From Triatoma infestans (lineage: Eukaryota; Arthropoda; Insecta; Hemiptera; Reduviidae), in assembly GCA_011037195.1 (NCBI GenBank), contig JAAEAF010002645.1:62001-126000 (forward strand): 64,000 bases of DNA, written 5' to 3'. The notes under the pieces were generated by a model, which was not told the origin of the DNA, made no database searches, and was given only the letters and a program-made list of their open reading frames with translations. A program made the translations under genes and the position numbers. Shown one piece after another: positions 44,190 to 55,147 of this stretch (its first letter is position 1; each line of letters begins with the position of its first letter).

Positions 44190-44540
44190 CCGTCACACTT
44201 TTTTGTTTTAGTTTGGAACGCATGTTCAGGTGCTAAACGCAGCAAGACGATTATGCCTAAGCATTATCAAAGAGACCCTCTGCGTGGGAAGGTATCAGAT
44301 TAACCTGGTGACAGGCCTATACATAGGGCATGGTAGGTTCAAGAAACACAAGGTAGCGTTAATTAACTCAAAGCCTTTGTGTAGATTATGTCAGGAGGAG
44401 GAGGAAACGGCTTTACACCTGTTATTCGATTACGTTAAATTGCGTTATGAGATCTTTGGCACTTTGGAGACCGAAGGAGATTATAGCGCAAAAAGATTTG
44501 GTTGGGAAAGCTCTCAGCCCCCATGGTGGTAATTCCAGTC
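44190..44540 (+). pseudogene. Non-LTR pol C-terminal fragment (Cys/His tail)
   Basis: 100-codon open part at 44230-44532: YQINLVTGLYIGHGRFKKH, then CRLCQEEEETALHLLFDYVK and RYEIFGTLE. This is the region after RNase H in Jockey-related elements (His-x-Gly...His, then C-x2-C...H-x4-C, the last Cys replaced by Tyr). The preceding sequence, NAARRLCLSIIK, is the usual lead-in. No RT or RNase H core is left, so it is a short dead remnant. Confidence 0.65.
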
Positions 44541-44949
44541 GACTGATTTTTTACCAAAAACTTATTATCACGTTCGCTGATAACACCTGAACGAAATTTC
44601 AATTTTTCCGTTTTTGAGTTCTGCTGAATGAACACACAAACAGATCAGTTTCTAAAAACCACTTTATCTGACTCACGAGAATATAGAAACATGTATTTCC
44701 CATGAAAACTCATTTACGAGGAGAAAGTTAAAAATATTCTCTATTAAGAAAAAAAATTAAAACAAGGAAGCTGACTGTTTGGTAAAAACTAAGTAAAAAC
44801 GAAGCTAGTTAAAGGTTCTGACCAACAGCCTGAGCCACGCACACTTCTTCGGTGGTCTGATATATAAGGCCGTCGAGATATAATGATGGCTGGGCTTATA
44901 AAAAAAAACACTGTTCAGAATACGAGTATATTCTGTGTGAATATATATT
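44541..44949. other. Gap with degenerate family A end
   Basis: About 44575-44730 carries, on the minus strand, the GTTCTGCTGAATGAACACACA, CTAAAAACCACTTT and GAAAACTCATTT blocks of the left part of family A. Nothing else is recognised. Confidence 0.5.
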
Positions 44950-45803
44950 CAGGGTGTCCCACGGTATATGGATAAACGACATTTTATCGGAAACTATGAT
45001 ACCTAGAAAAAAAACTAAAAAATACGTGTCCTCGTAGATTTTTGTTAGAAATCCAAATTTAATTTGCACGTTTGTTTTGGTGCTTTCAGAAGCGAGATAC
45101 AGGCACCAACTTCATTTTTTCAAATGGGGGGGTGTGGTTTTTATTTTAGATTCCTCTATTTTTTTCTGAGGAAAATTCACTTGAACCGTTTATTTCCTTT
45201 AAGGTTCATAACTTTTATTTTTCTGTTCTTATTTCTGTTTATCTAAAGCATTTCTAATCTCAGGTGCATCAGAATCAAGCTGGAATTGCATCTGTGGATG
45301 AACTGAAGCAGAGAATATTTGATGCCTGTAACTCGTTTAAAGCCGAATCTATTTTTTTGGCCGTAAGGTACTATTGGCAGGAAAGAGCATGTCTATGCAT
45401 CTCTAATGGTGGATGCCAGTTCGACCAAGATCTGTAATTAATGTGGAGTAGAATTTATAATAAAATAGTGCTTTTCTTCTTATTCAATCAAAAAACCGTT
45501 ATTATTAAATTTTGAAATTTCTTATAAGAATAACGTTTTCATTCATAACTTGTAAAGTATCGCGTAAATACAGAAAAAAGCCGTTCAAGTAAATATTCCT
45601 AACAAAAAATAGAGAAATCTATTTCTTAAATAGAAACCACACCTCCCCATTGGAAAAAATGAAATTGGTGCCTATATCTCGCTTCTGGATAAATTAAATT
45701 TGGATTTCTAACAAAAAACTACGGGGACACATATTTTTTAGTTTTTTTCTAGCTATCTAAGTTCCGATAAAAAGTTGTTATCCGTATACCTTGAGACACC
45801 CTG
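44950..45803. mobile_element. Family C foldback element, copy C3
   Basis: Starts CAGGGTGTCCCACGG and ends GAGACACCCTG, in TATA-rich flanks. Arms correspond to C1 and C2, but the left inner arm is replaced by extra sequence (about 45245-45370). That sequence carries more of the transposase coding region than the other copies, so C3 is closest to the parental transposon. Confidence 0.75.
45258..45437 (+). pseudogene. Mariner-type transposase C-terminal remnant in C3
   Basis: 59 uninterrupted codons ending at the TAA at 45435-45437: HQNQAGIASVDELKQRIFDA, then CNSFKAESIFLAVR and ERACLCISNGGCQFDQDL. The pattern (S-V-D-E-L-K-x-R-I-x-D-A-C, then a helix, then C-I-x-x-x-G-G-x-F-x-x-x-L) is that of the last ~55 residues of insect mariner/IS630-type transposases that mark and move TA-flanked elements. 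The DDE/DDD catalytic core is missing. It lies in the centre of a foldback element whose arms hold only the final part, which links the MITE family to its parent. It cannot be functional. Confidence 0.6.
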
Positions 45804-45827
45804 TATATATACATATTTATATTTTTT

Positions 45828-46026
45828 TAATTTAAGCCGCGTCCACATCTATGGTCATTTGCGGCCTTCCAACATACTCTCTCATTACAGACAACATTGC
45901 CATCACCGGACAGTGAGCTATAGATGTTCCTAGGAAGAGAAAATCTAAGGGCAGCACGGCTGGACTCGAACCTGGAACCTCCCTTGTTGCTAGTCCAGCG
46001 CTCTATCACTGAGCTAATCCCTTCTC
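45828..46026 (-). mobile_element. tRNA-derived SINE, copy S4
   Basis: Minus strand: GAAGGGATTAGCTCAGTGAT (box A, matches TRGCNNAGTG) and GGTTCGAGTCC-type box B (complement of about 45959-45969), then the shared body and an AATTAAAAAAATAT tail. It lies directly beside the end of C3, as S1 does beside C1; both have insertion sites in the same AT-rich flank type. Confidence 0.8.
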
Positions 46027-47167
46027 TACATATATATTTGAGCTTAAGTTATAAAATGGTATTTGCTCAATGAACCCAAAAAGATTAGCGCTTAGTCCAA
46101 CTCTTACTTTTGTGATACTTCATAAAATATGATTAGGGCTAATAATTGTGTCCACCATTAGCCCTAATGATAAAATGTCTTCCATATTTATTGAAGCTTG
46201 TTGGCAAGAGGAAGATGCAAATATTTCAACGATTTGACCTATTAAAATACATATATCCACATACAAATTGTCTATTAAAAGTCAGCTGAGACATATATAT
46301 ACTATTGTTTATATATATATATATATATATAAACAATAGTAAGATCTTGGTTAATTTATGCCATGATGATGTTTCATATATAACAAATAAAATGAATTAT
46401 AAAGCAACTTTTGAAGTCTATATGAGATTGTAGCACAGTGATAAGAGTGATGTTGATGAGAACATTGGAGGTATTGTGGAAAGAGAAGAGAGCGGAGAGA
46501 GAGCGAATAGGAATTGTCAGGAATAGGGGGTTGGAATTTAGAATTTGAAGAAGGGAGGAGGCTTGGAGTTTCCAGTTCTGTCCGAAACAGCGGCTGATTA
46601 CCAAACAGTATACTGAGGGTGCCTTTGCCCAGCAAACCGTGAATATTTAATACAGTCCTGCCCGAATTAGGGACTGTACTCAGTCTGTATGTGTATATGT
46701 ATGTATATTTGTGTTGTTGTATGTGTTTATGGAGCGCAGTACGATTGTATAGTTACTATATATATATATATAATAAGAGAGAGAGAGATAGTAATGCAAT
46801 GACCTACCAACACGGAATGGACGACCTCGACCCCTTCCTCTACTCACACTCCCTCACTCACAACTGCCGCCTCCCTCCTTGTTGGTGCCGCCCCATTTTA
46901 TATATATATATATATATATAAATCCTCTCTTTGTTCATAGAACAAGGGAGTTCGTACACTCTCACATACGCATTGTCCTAAACCTATCTACACTCTACTG
47001 GTTACCCACTACCATATTCATTGCTGCCTTCATAGAAATTATTCATAAACTTAATTGACCGTTTGTTCGTCTATATGAACATGAGTAGTAACTGGCGCCG
47101 AGATTTGAGGAGTGGAAACAGAAAAAAAAATATAAAGGTTTCCATTATACTATTCATTTTTCTCAGA
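46027..47167. other. Non-coding stretch with TA palindrome and microsatellites
   Basis: A perfect 40-nt palindrome, ACTATTGTTT-(AT)10-AAACAATAGT, lies at 46301-46340. TA microsatellites also lie at about 46757-46771 and 46898-46920. No gene is recognised; the overlapping minus-strand frames at 46351-46635 show no domain. Confidence 0.55.
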
Positions 47168-47171
47168 AATT

Positions 47172-47911
47172 TGTAGTGGAATCAATTGTCGTGATTCCTG
47201 AGGTATGAAGTTAGATGTCTTGAAGTGGGATTTATAAGGCGTAAGTTAGTTTAGAGAATTACTAGCAATGAATTTATAAAAATAGAATATATTTTAACAA
47301 TAATTTGAATGAGCCCAATGGTAACTACAATTAATATGATTTGATAAAAGTAAATAAATAATTTTAAGAGTTAAATAACAAATAATTTAAAATGTTTAAA
47401 ATAAATAAACTAATATGCACAACTATGAAAATAATTATAAGTTTAAACCTTGTATAGGGACGCGCTCGGAACTCAAGTTTAACTGCTGCTGTAAAATGAT
47501 ACTGATATAATGAATTGGGCTACTTGTATAATGATGAATGATATAATGATCATGATATAATGATCCCCTCTTCCAGTGGGGCGAAGTTTATATTAGTCTT
47601 ACTCACACACTGTCAAGTGTGTCAGTAAGTTCTTACACTAAGACATCTCTAGTAGCGTGCAACCTTGTGCGACCTTGGTTAGGTCGGCGACCAGTGATTC
47701 AGATCAGTGGCCAAATTTGGTCGCCCATCGGCGATTTTCAAAGACCAGGTGGCTCTGTTCAATAGACAGGGCTTTAACGGTGCTTGTCTTTGATACCTTT
47801 GTATTGAAAAGGCAGCAGCCGGCTGTGGGGCCACTAGTTATAAATTATTCTTTCCTTTTGTTATAATTTGTGAAGGCTTTGACATTGCTTTGACATTGCT
47901 ATGTCATTACA
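47172..47911. mobile_element. Solo LTR, copy 3
   Basis: TGTAGTGGAATCAATTG...ATGTCATTACA, flanked by AATT at 47168-47171 and 47912-47915. Homologous to the other three copies, with extra sequence near 47500-47565 (TGATATAATGA repeats) and near 47700-47760. No internal retroviral-type genes adjoin it. Confidence 0.85.
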
Positions 47912-47915
47912 AATT

Positions 47916-49019
47916 ATATATTTATAGTAGCCGTTATAAATTAATGTGAAGGAATATGTAAGATTTGTAATCTCAATATTAATTATGATATTTGTTTGGT
48001 AATAAGGTCTTATTATTATAGGCTATATAAACAATTCATTTGAAAACCTTTGATTCAATCCCATATTATAAAAATCCACAGGCAACTTTTAAGATTAATG
48101 AATCTCACAAAATTAATATCTGGGAAGTCTAAAACAAAGAATAATAAAGATGGGATGATAAAGGGAAATAAAACACTGTAGCGGGGTTACGGTGGAGTTG
48201 GAAAGAGAAAAATGTAGAAGAGAAAAAAGTACACTGACGGAACAAAGTATATTGATTGAAAAAACAGAGTTCTTTAAGGACTTTACACTGACTGATATAA
48301 AGAGTGGTAGCTTGAGTAAAAATGACAGACTGAACTGGCAAGTGTTGATCAATTATTTTAAACTTTTGGAAACTTCCCCTACTTCTCCTGCCTATCTCCT
48401 AGGAGTTGAGGTAACCGGATCTTTATCTCCACTAAAGTGGAGAATTTGAAAAGCTTGTAGGAAGATGCGTTACGCCTCATGTGACGCACCGAGGGACGTA
48501 GATATGGGAGGAATAGGGACGAATTGCGCCATATGATTTTTGGCTCCAGGTAATACACCACCAACAAGATAAACTAAAATCTTTTTCGTCTAATGCAGTG
48601 ATTCCGAAGTGGGGACTGGAATGATTCAGGAGGGCGTAATAAACTCAAATGAAATTGGAGGCATAGAATAAAAACAGAGGGAAGCGGTGAAAGAATTAAA
48701 AAAAAGTGGAGAAGATACGAAATTTCTGAAAAACTGTTCTTATTTATTTTAGTTCGTTCTTTAACAGATCTAGGATAGCGGGTAATTAGATATTTTACTT
48801 CCCTAATAAATATACAAAATACAAATTGTAAAGGACAAGTCTGCCGACAAGTCATTGGGCGTGGTACCCCTGACAACAGCTAAATGGTTGACACTTGCCG
48901 CCTGTAATACACTCTCAGGACTTGTTGAGGTGTTTTCGTACGATTTGTGGAAAGAAAAGATTTGACGAGTGATAGGTGTCCATCCATCTCATGATGTGGA
49001 AATGGTGCTCCGAATGGGC
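47916..49019. other. Non-coding stretch, nothing recognised
   Basis: No gene or repeat is recognised. The plus-strand frame 48192-48449 (Lys/Glu-rich start, no known motif) and the minus-strand frame 48574-48876 are unsupported. Confidence 0.45.
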
Positions 49020-49194
49020 GTTACACTTTAACTTTCATGTTCTGCGATTTTTCAGACACCCATACACAAACACCAATTTCTAAAAACCACTTTTTCGAAC
49101 TCAGGGGGCCACAAAACATAAATTTCAGGTGAAACTCAATTTCGAAAATTCGACATTCGCAATACTTCCTCTTACTAGGAATAAGAAGTAAGTA
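49020..49194 (-). mobile_element. Family A left-end fragment, copy A9
   Basis: Reverse orientation: TCTAAAAACCACTTTTTCG, AAACATAAATTTCAGGTGAA, and CAATACTTCCTCTTACTAGG followed by AATAAGAAGTAAGT. About 175 bp, only the hairpin end of the repeat. Confidence 0.68.
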
Positions 49195-49914
49195 AAAGCA
49201 ACTATTACCAAGCCAAATCTTAAAAGGGATTAGTGTTTTCCGGAAGAAGATTAACAAGTATTTTGAAACGTTGCGGTAATTCCAATTCTTAAGTAAAACT
49301 CATCAAATTTCAGTTTAACAGAACTACGATCACAAAACTTCTCCATTTCTTGACGTGGTTATTCCAACTTAATGGCGCGATCTAATTTATTTTATTCATT
49401 GGCTTTTGTCGGATCTCATATACGTATATCAGTTACAAACCGCCACTTCCTTTGCTGGCTCATAATTATTATGAATGATGTCATTTTTCCCGGTTTTTGA
49501 GGTTCTTAAATTTCTGCACTCACTGCTCAGATAAAAACTGTTATAGCCCTGTGAATATAGGGTGGTGCCGTTCCAGTTAGCTCAGTGAAGACGGGGGGGG
49601 GGTCCTTTGCTATAGGGAGTTGGAGGGAGAGGGGAAGGAAAAAAGAAGGACGGGAAAATTATGGCAGTGATAAACGAAATAGAAGGATAATAACAATAAT
49701 AATAGTTCGAGAAAATATAGTATTAAAACAAAACAAAAAACAGGAATTTTAAGGATGGGGTTCGAATGAGTAATCCGGGCTACTATTAATAATAGTATTA
49801 AAATTAATAATAATTGATAACAATTAATAATAATAAAAAATAAGCAAATAAATAAAGAGAAAGAAAAGAAGAAAAAGAGAAAGAAAAATAGACGAGCGAA
49901 ACAGGAAAAAAAAA
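49195..49914. other. Low-complexity stretch
   Basis: No gene is seen. G homopolymer at about 49593-49600, AAT-rich runs at about 49690-49850 and a GAAAGAAAAGAAG run near 49858-49890. Confidence 0.5.
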
Positions 49915-50005
49915 ATGGGTCTCCGCTGGGATTGAACCGGCGTCCTACTAGTTATCAACCTACTCACTTTATATGGACGGCCACTCCGGTCGAGATGGTT
50001 GACTA
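49915..50005 (-). other. tRNA-like segment, possibly a second SINE or pseudo-tRNA
   Basis: On the minus strand GGTTCAATCCC (complement of about 49929-49939) is a perfect Pol III box B in a T-arm-like context, GCCGGTTCAATCCCAGC. Upstream, GACCGGAGTGGCCG could be a weak box A. A run of T follows on that strand (complement of the A run at 49907-49915), as in a Pol III terminator. The acceptor arms do not pair convincingly, so this is not called a tRNA gene. Confidence 0.3.
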
Positions 50006-52785
50006 CCTAAAACTTACTCATTACTTTGAGGGATAGAGGACAAACAAACAGGCTTGGATTGGCTTAACAAAACAGTTTTCACCTCTGTATTTTCAAATAA
50101 CCAAAAAGAAAATTTACACACACACTTTACAAAGAACAGAAAAAGAAAGAAAAAAAAACTAAAAATTACTTACAGTTATGGGTACAGAGGAAAAAAAAAG
50201 AGTAAAAAACTATCTTCTTCTGTAACCAACAAAAAGAAATTAAACACTTATAACTATAAATATATACACAAGTAAAGAGAAAGAGCAATCAAAATAAGAA
50301 ATAACTATTAAAATGAAAACCGAGTGCCACTTATCTCAGGAAAAAGGGAAAAAGAACGAAAACGAAAACTAACTCGTCCCCTTTCTGATTCACTGTTTGT
50401 TGCAAACTGGATGTTTTCTCCGGTATTTTCTTAAATTCCTCGGGGTATACACTTGAAGGGCAGAACTTGAGGTTTTGACTGCCTTTTCTTTTATTTGATG
50501 TTGCCACCTGTTGGTGGATTGTTCGTTCTCCAGCTGGGCAGTTCCTCGTTCGACCAAAATCCCCTTAAGGGCAAGAAGAATGTTCTATAGAGTCGAACGG
50601 TGGAAAAATCCGTTACCTTGACGTTGCCACTCACCGGAATCCTACAAGAACTTATTTCATTTCGAGCTCGGAAAACTAACTTAATTCACGTTGCTTCGCG
50701 CAACCTTCTCCACTGTTATACAGTAGCCTGTTTCCCCTTTTCTAGGCTCCCCTCTTCGTCTCCGTCTCCGTTCATCCTTCCTTCCTCTTCTGAGGTCCGA
50801 TTCCAATTTCCCTTTTCCTTTTACGACTAATTATCCTATTATATTCTATTCTTAAACTATCCTATTGCTAACTTAGTGTAATATACATCAAACTAACTTC
50901 TCCTATATCTGACCCTAATTTAACTTACGGCCTATCCTAACTTAATCTACATCTACATATTACCTTACATTCTACTTTCTTACTTCTAAGGGCCTTATTC
51001 TACTTTAACCTACAAAAAAAGGCAACTTCATGTTTCTCTTTAACCGTAATAAAACCTATAACTTTTAATTTGAAAGTTTTTCTAAAAAAATTGCTATTTT
51101 GGTGGGATTTTGGGAAAACTCTCACAATTATTTAAATCTGAGCTGCCCGCTATAAGGCCCTTGATTTATAGGGCGCACACAATGTCCACTCAGGTATAAT
51201 CCGTACCAACTTTTTTTTTATGGCCAGTCCATTTAAACGTTTGTAAACATTGCAATTTTAAAGAAAATATAATTAAATTTTATTAATTGGAACAAGAGAT
51301 GGTCGAGTGCGTGTTTCGCATCAAATTTTTTGTCCCCCCACTGTGAAATCATCAAAACGTTTTCTCGGTGAAAAAGATTCTATTTCGCAAATTGATAGGA
51401 TCACAATACTTCCTCTTACCATCCCCATCAGTATGAGGAAGTATAAAAAACAAATATACCTGATTATTCTAATGACCAATCAGAATGCTATGGTAATGAA
51501 ATACCGCATGATCACATCCGATGAATAATGGAATGCGATAACACGACATAATTACCACATATTTACCCACTCTTGGCACGTCTCTGTCTCACAATATTAA
51601 CCGTCTATATGAGTTACTTTAATTCTACTAATTAAATCAATAATTTATACAGAAATAAAGTAATTAAAGTTAAATAAAATCTAATGAATATAAAAATTAA
51701 TACTATTTAAGTTGGCAGCAATGTCTTTAAAGTCTATTGTACTAAAACGATTGATCCTTAGGGTAAAATACTAAACGGAATACTATAGCTTGGGTAGCAG
51801 TGTTTTCTTTTTTCGTAATACAATTTAGGGACAAAATAAGTTTTGCATATAAGTTAAGTTCTAAGATTCTTATTAAATAATTGTTTTATTTTTTTAACAT
51901 TTATTTAGATTTAATAAAATATAATATATCATCAAGCGCAAACTAGTAACTCATATATGTGCATTGTTTAGTGTAATAACATTAACATGGGGACGAAACG
52001 TTTATGTTTGTAAAGACAACACCTTGGTACAGTACAGAGTAATTAAACTAGTGCACTAAAGATAACAATTAATGTTTGTATAGCATAGTATAGCAAATAA
52101 TAATTACCTATGAACTAATTTATTACAAACAATCTATTTAATAAGGAAAAAAAATAAAAGAAAAAGTAATCAAAAGTTTCAAGTGATATTTGGAAATGTT
52201 TTGTCAAAAAAAACCATAACATTTTGTGAGAAATACAATTACAAAGTAAGACAACAATTCTCACACATAATGGGAAGCCTGTCAATTATGTGAGAAACAA
52301 TATTAATAAAATCGTGTGATTGCTAAATACCAGATCATTTTGGCTTTTGTTGTTTATATTTCTTTAAAGCGGTATACAAGTACATCTGTAAAATCAATCA
52401 GAAAACTTTCAATAAAGAGAAACCAAGTTAAATATTTAAAACCGATATATCCTTTTGATTCTATAAAAATTAAATCAGTAACATTTTTTGAAAAAATTGA
52501 ATTTGAAAAAATCAAATTAGATCTGTTTATTTGATAAGAAGTTAATATCATTGTTTCCCACTAATAACTGCGTTTTACTCCACTGGTGAACACTGCATAG
52601 ATTAGTCCGTATCTACAAGAGAGTTTGTATGCATCGATTCCTATTTTTGGTCATATAAATATTTAGAATTATTAACAATGTGTAGAATAGAATAGAATGT
52701 GAAAGGAGGATGCATCCAATGGCCCATAATCACCGTGACACAAATGCAAGTCCATTGTGAAGTCCCGCTAGTAATGTAAACGCTA
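50006..52785. other. Long stretch without a gene
   Basis: Nothing coding is recognised. About 51005-51120 and 51300-51450 are degenerate family A pieces. The second retains the hairpin ACTTCCTCTTAC...GTATGAGGAAGT at about 51408-51442. The rest is AT-rich and unassigned; the frames at 50054-50275 and 52316-52534 are low-complexity. Confidence 0.5.
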
Positions 52786-53380
52786 ACTCAGAGCATATAG
52801 CTCTTCCTCAGTCAAAAAAAACTTGCAATGACCACTTTTGGCTATGTTCAATACGCTCATATGATTTCTAAGCCTTCCGGTCAACAGACCCACCATAATT
52901 CTTAAGGGCATATCGTCCCGGTGTAGCAGGTCTGCCATAAACTTCGACGATGATCTCCTAATAAACTGTTTCGCTTACCTATGATCTGTGGCATTTCTCC
53001 ACCAGGCCTCTGATTTATTGCAAAATCAGGACGTAAAAGCTGATATTGTCACTGCCTTGGGAAACATAAAAGGTGTATTTGAACCTTTTCGGGCCAGTTC
53101 ATCAGCTTTCTCATTGTCCCTATATCCTGCGTTCCCCGACATCCACAATAGAGTGAGCTTATTAGAATTGCCCAGCAATACAATTCCAGGCCAGCTTAGA
53201 ATTAACTTGGCACGCATCGATGGCTTTAAATAAAACCCAACTGTGAATAGGTATACGAGAAGCTCTTTTGAGTGTTTCAAATCTGATATTTTCATCTTCT
53301 TATACAGAAGTTGTGCTACACCCGTATAACCAAAATGTCTTGAATTCATCTCTTCATGCCTTTCATTGAAAATTACGTTA
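52786..53380 (-). pseudogene. Non-LTR pol fragment: RNase H and Cys/His tail
   Basis: The minus strand reads, in shifting frames, ASRIPIHSWVLFKAIDAC, then NSNKLTLLWMSGNAGYRDNE followed by KADELARKGS (the RNase H end with final Asp; W-V-P-G-H here changed to W-M-S-G-N). Further down it reads RIMVGLLTGRLRNHMSVLNI with SGHCKFFLTEEE. The last part is the tail after RNase H, as at 22.9 and 44.4 kb. Loss of the catalytic His and several frame changes show it is inactive. Its 5' limit near 53380 meets a family A-like remnant. Confidence 0.68.
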
Positions 53381-53580
53381 CAGATTTTTCCTGCATTTGT
53401 CACCATAAAAAACACCGACGGACTTCTGTAAATTTTGGTATACCAACTATGAATACAGAGACTTATCACCATTGTTTCAAACTTTTCTCCGAGAAAGTTC
53501 ATTTAAAGAAGTTTGAGTGGGGGAAGAGTTAAGAGTTTCCTTAAAAATTAAATTCAGTTTCTCCAATTAATTTTATGTTT
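53381..53580 (+). other. Degenerate family A interior
   Basis: Contains TTTGGTATACCAACTATGAA, CATTGTTTCAAACTTTTCTC and GTTCATTTAAAG blocks of the first internal unit of family A. No gene. Confidence 0.45.
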
Positions 53581-54068
53581 ATCTAGTATTTTATCCGTCC
53601 CAGCATGCATATTCCTTTTGTTCCTGACCGGTTTTGAATTTTCATCCATCGTCAGAGCAAATTCACTAAGTTCACTTCAATACAAGGTTTCTGTTACACT
53701 CACACTTGTTGGTTTGTTGGTTTGTTGGTTGTACATATGTGCGGAAGGTTATAAGTTATGTTATGTGTACAAATGTGGAAATATTATAAATTATGATTAT
53801 ACACTATTTTCTAATGTCTAACATAATTTATGATAATTCCATTTTGTCATTAAATACACACACATAGTAACATAACCTTATAACCTCCCGCACTTAACCT
53901 TATAGCCTTATAGAGTAACATAACCTTATAACCAACAAACCACAAGTGTGAATGTAACAGAAACATTGTGTTGATGTGAACTCTCTACACGAACTTGGTG
54001 AATTTGCTCTGACGAAACCGGTCAGGAACAAAAGGAATATGCATGCTACGATGGATAAAATACTAGAT
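53581..54068. mobile_element. Foldback element, family G (~490 bp)
   Basis: Ends ATCTAGTATTTTATCC and GGATAAAATACTAGAT. Arms of about 180-200 bp are inverted copies of each other, with GCATGCATATTCCTTTTGTT, CCTGACCGGTTT and CAGAGCAAATTCAC visible on the left and in inverse on the right. The spacer is AT-rich. No coding capacity. The superfamily is not identifiable because the target duplication is unclear. Confidence 0.68.
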
Positions 54069-54314
54069 GTTATCCTGCATTGCGGACCCATCCACATATT
54101 CAACAATTTTATGTTTATTTTAAAGTTTATGTTTTAAGTTTACTTATTATGTTTAATTAATTATATTAGTGTTAAGTCCATCCAATTTAATTTTTATTTT
54201 ATCATTCAAATCTATATTTCCACTTTTACTACCCAATAGTTGGATATATGTATACAATGCCTCTACAATTTTCGAAATATATAACGCTTCTACTATCTAT
54301 AATTTATTTGTTTA
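54069..54314. other. AT-rich stretch, nothing recognised
   Basis: No gene or repeat is recognised. Confidence 0.5.
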
Positions 54315-54318
54315 ATTG

Positions 54319-54973
54319 TGTAATGGAATCGCTTGATGTGATTCCTGATGTAGTAGATGTCTTGAAGAAGGCGGAAGTTAGTAGAGATTTTGGATGTTAG
54401 AGCTCGAATTATTAATACGGATTTTATAAAAATAAACTGTATTTTAACAATAATTTTAACGTATAAATGGTAACTAATAACTACAAAATACTTAGGAATA
54501 AATAGAAGATAAATAAGTAATAAATTAGAATGATAAAATAAACGAACTAAGATGCACTACTAAAAGATAATAAGTTTAAATGAAACTGTATATAGACGCG
54601 TAAACTGCTGCTCGTGTATATAGGCGTGCTCGTATCGTCGTATAAGTTACAATGATCCTCTCATTGTATATGGTAGAGTTTATATATCGGTGTTGGCCAC
54701 ACTTACACTAAGACATCTGTCCTAGTGTGCGACCTCTTGTGCGACCTTCGTAGTTTGCTGACCTTATTTAGGTCAGTGACCAACCTTATCGGTGCTTGCT
54801 TTGATGTAAAGTATTGAAAAGGGCTTTGTTGTTTGTTTGGCCGGCATTGTCTTGTAGACGGAGGCCTGCTAGGTCGCTGGTTATAAATTGTTCTTTTATT
54901 ACTGCCATCCTTTGTTAAGATAGCAGCTGGCTGGCTCCACTTTGACATTGGTATGACTTTCCATGTCATTACA
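54319..54973. mobile_element. Solo LTR, copy 4
   Basis: TGTAATGGAATCG...GTCATTACA with ATTG at 54315-54318 and 54974-54977. It carries one unit of the sequence that forms the minisatellite in copy 2 (GTGTTGGCCACACTTACACT at about 54691). The minus-strand frame 54703-54969 lies wholly inside it and is not a gene. Confidence 0.85.
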
Positions 54974-55147
54974 ATTGCACTAATAATTAGTTCGATTCCT
55001 TTTTTTATGTTGTTGTGAGAAACTAGATATTGATTAAATTGACTCTTGCGTAGATTTCCATCTTTATACTAGATACTCTTTCAATATTTTGTGAACTGCG
55101 CCACATACATAAAATCAAGGACAATACTCCAAAAAATCAATAGCTAC

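Noticed and set aside
46351..46635. 94-residue minus-strand frame
   Set aside because: Overlaps another frame on the same strand in a GA/CT-rich tract; no domain evidence.
48192..48449. 85-residue plus-strand frame with a charged N-terminus
   Set aside because: No recognisable motif, no homologous copy in the window and no flanking gene signals; cannot be supported.
54703..54969. 88-residue minus-strand frame rich in Arg/Ser/Pro
   Set aside because: Lies wholly within a solo LTR and is broken in the other LTR copies.
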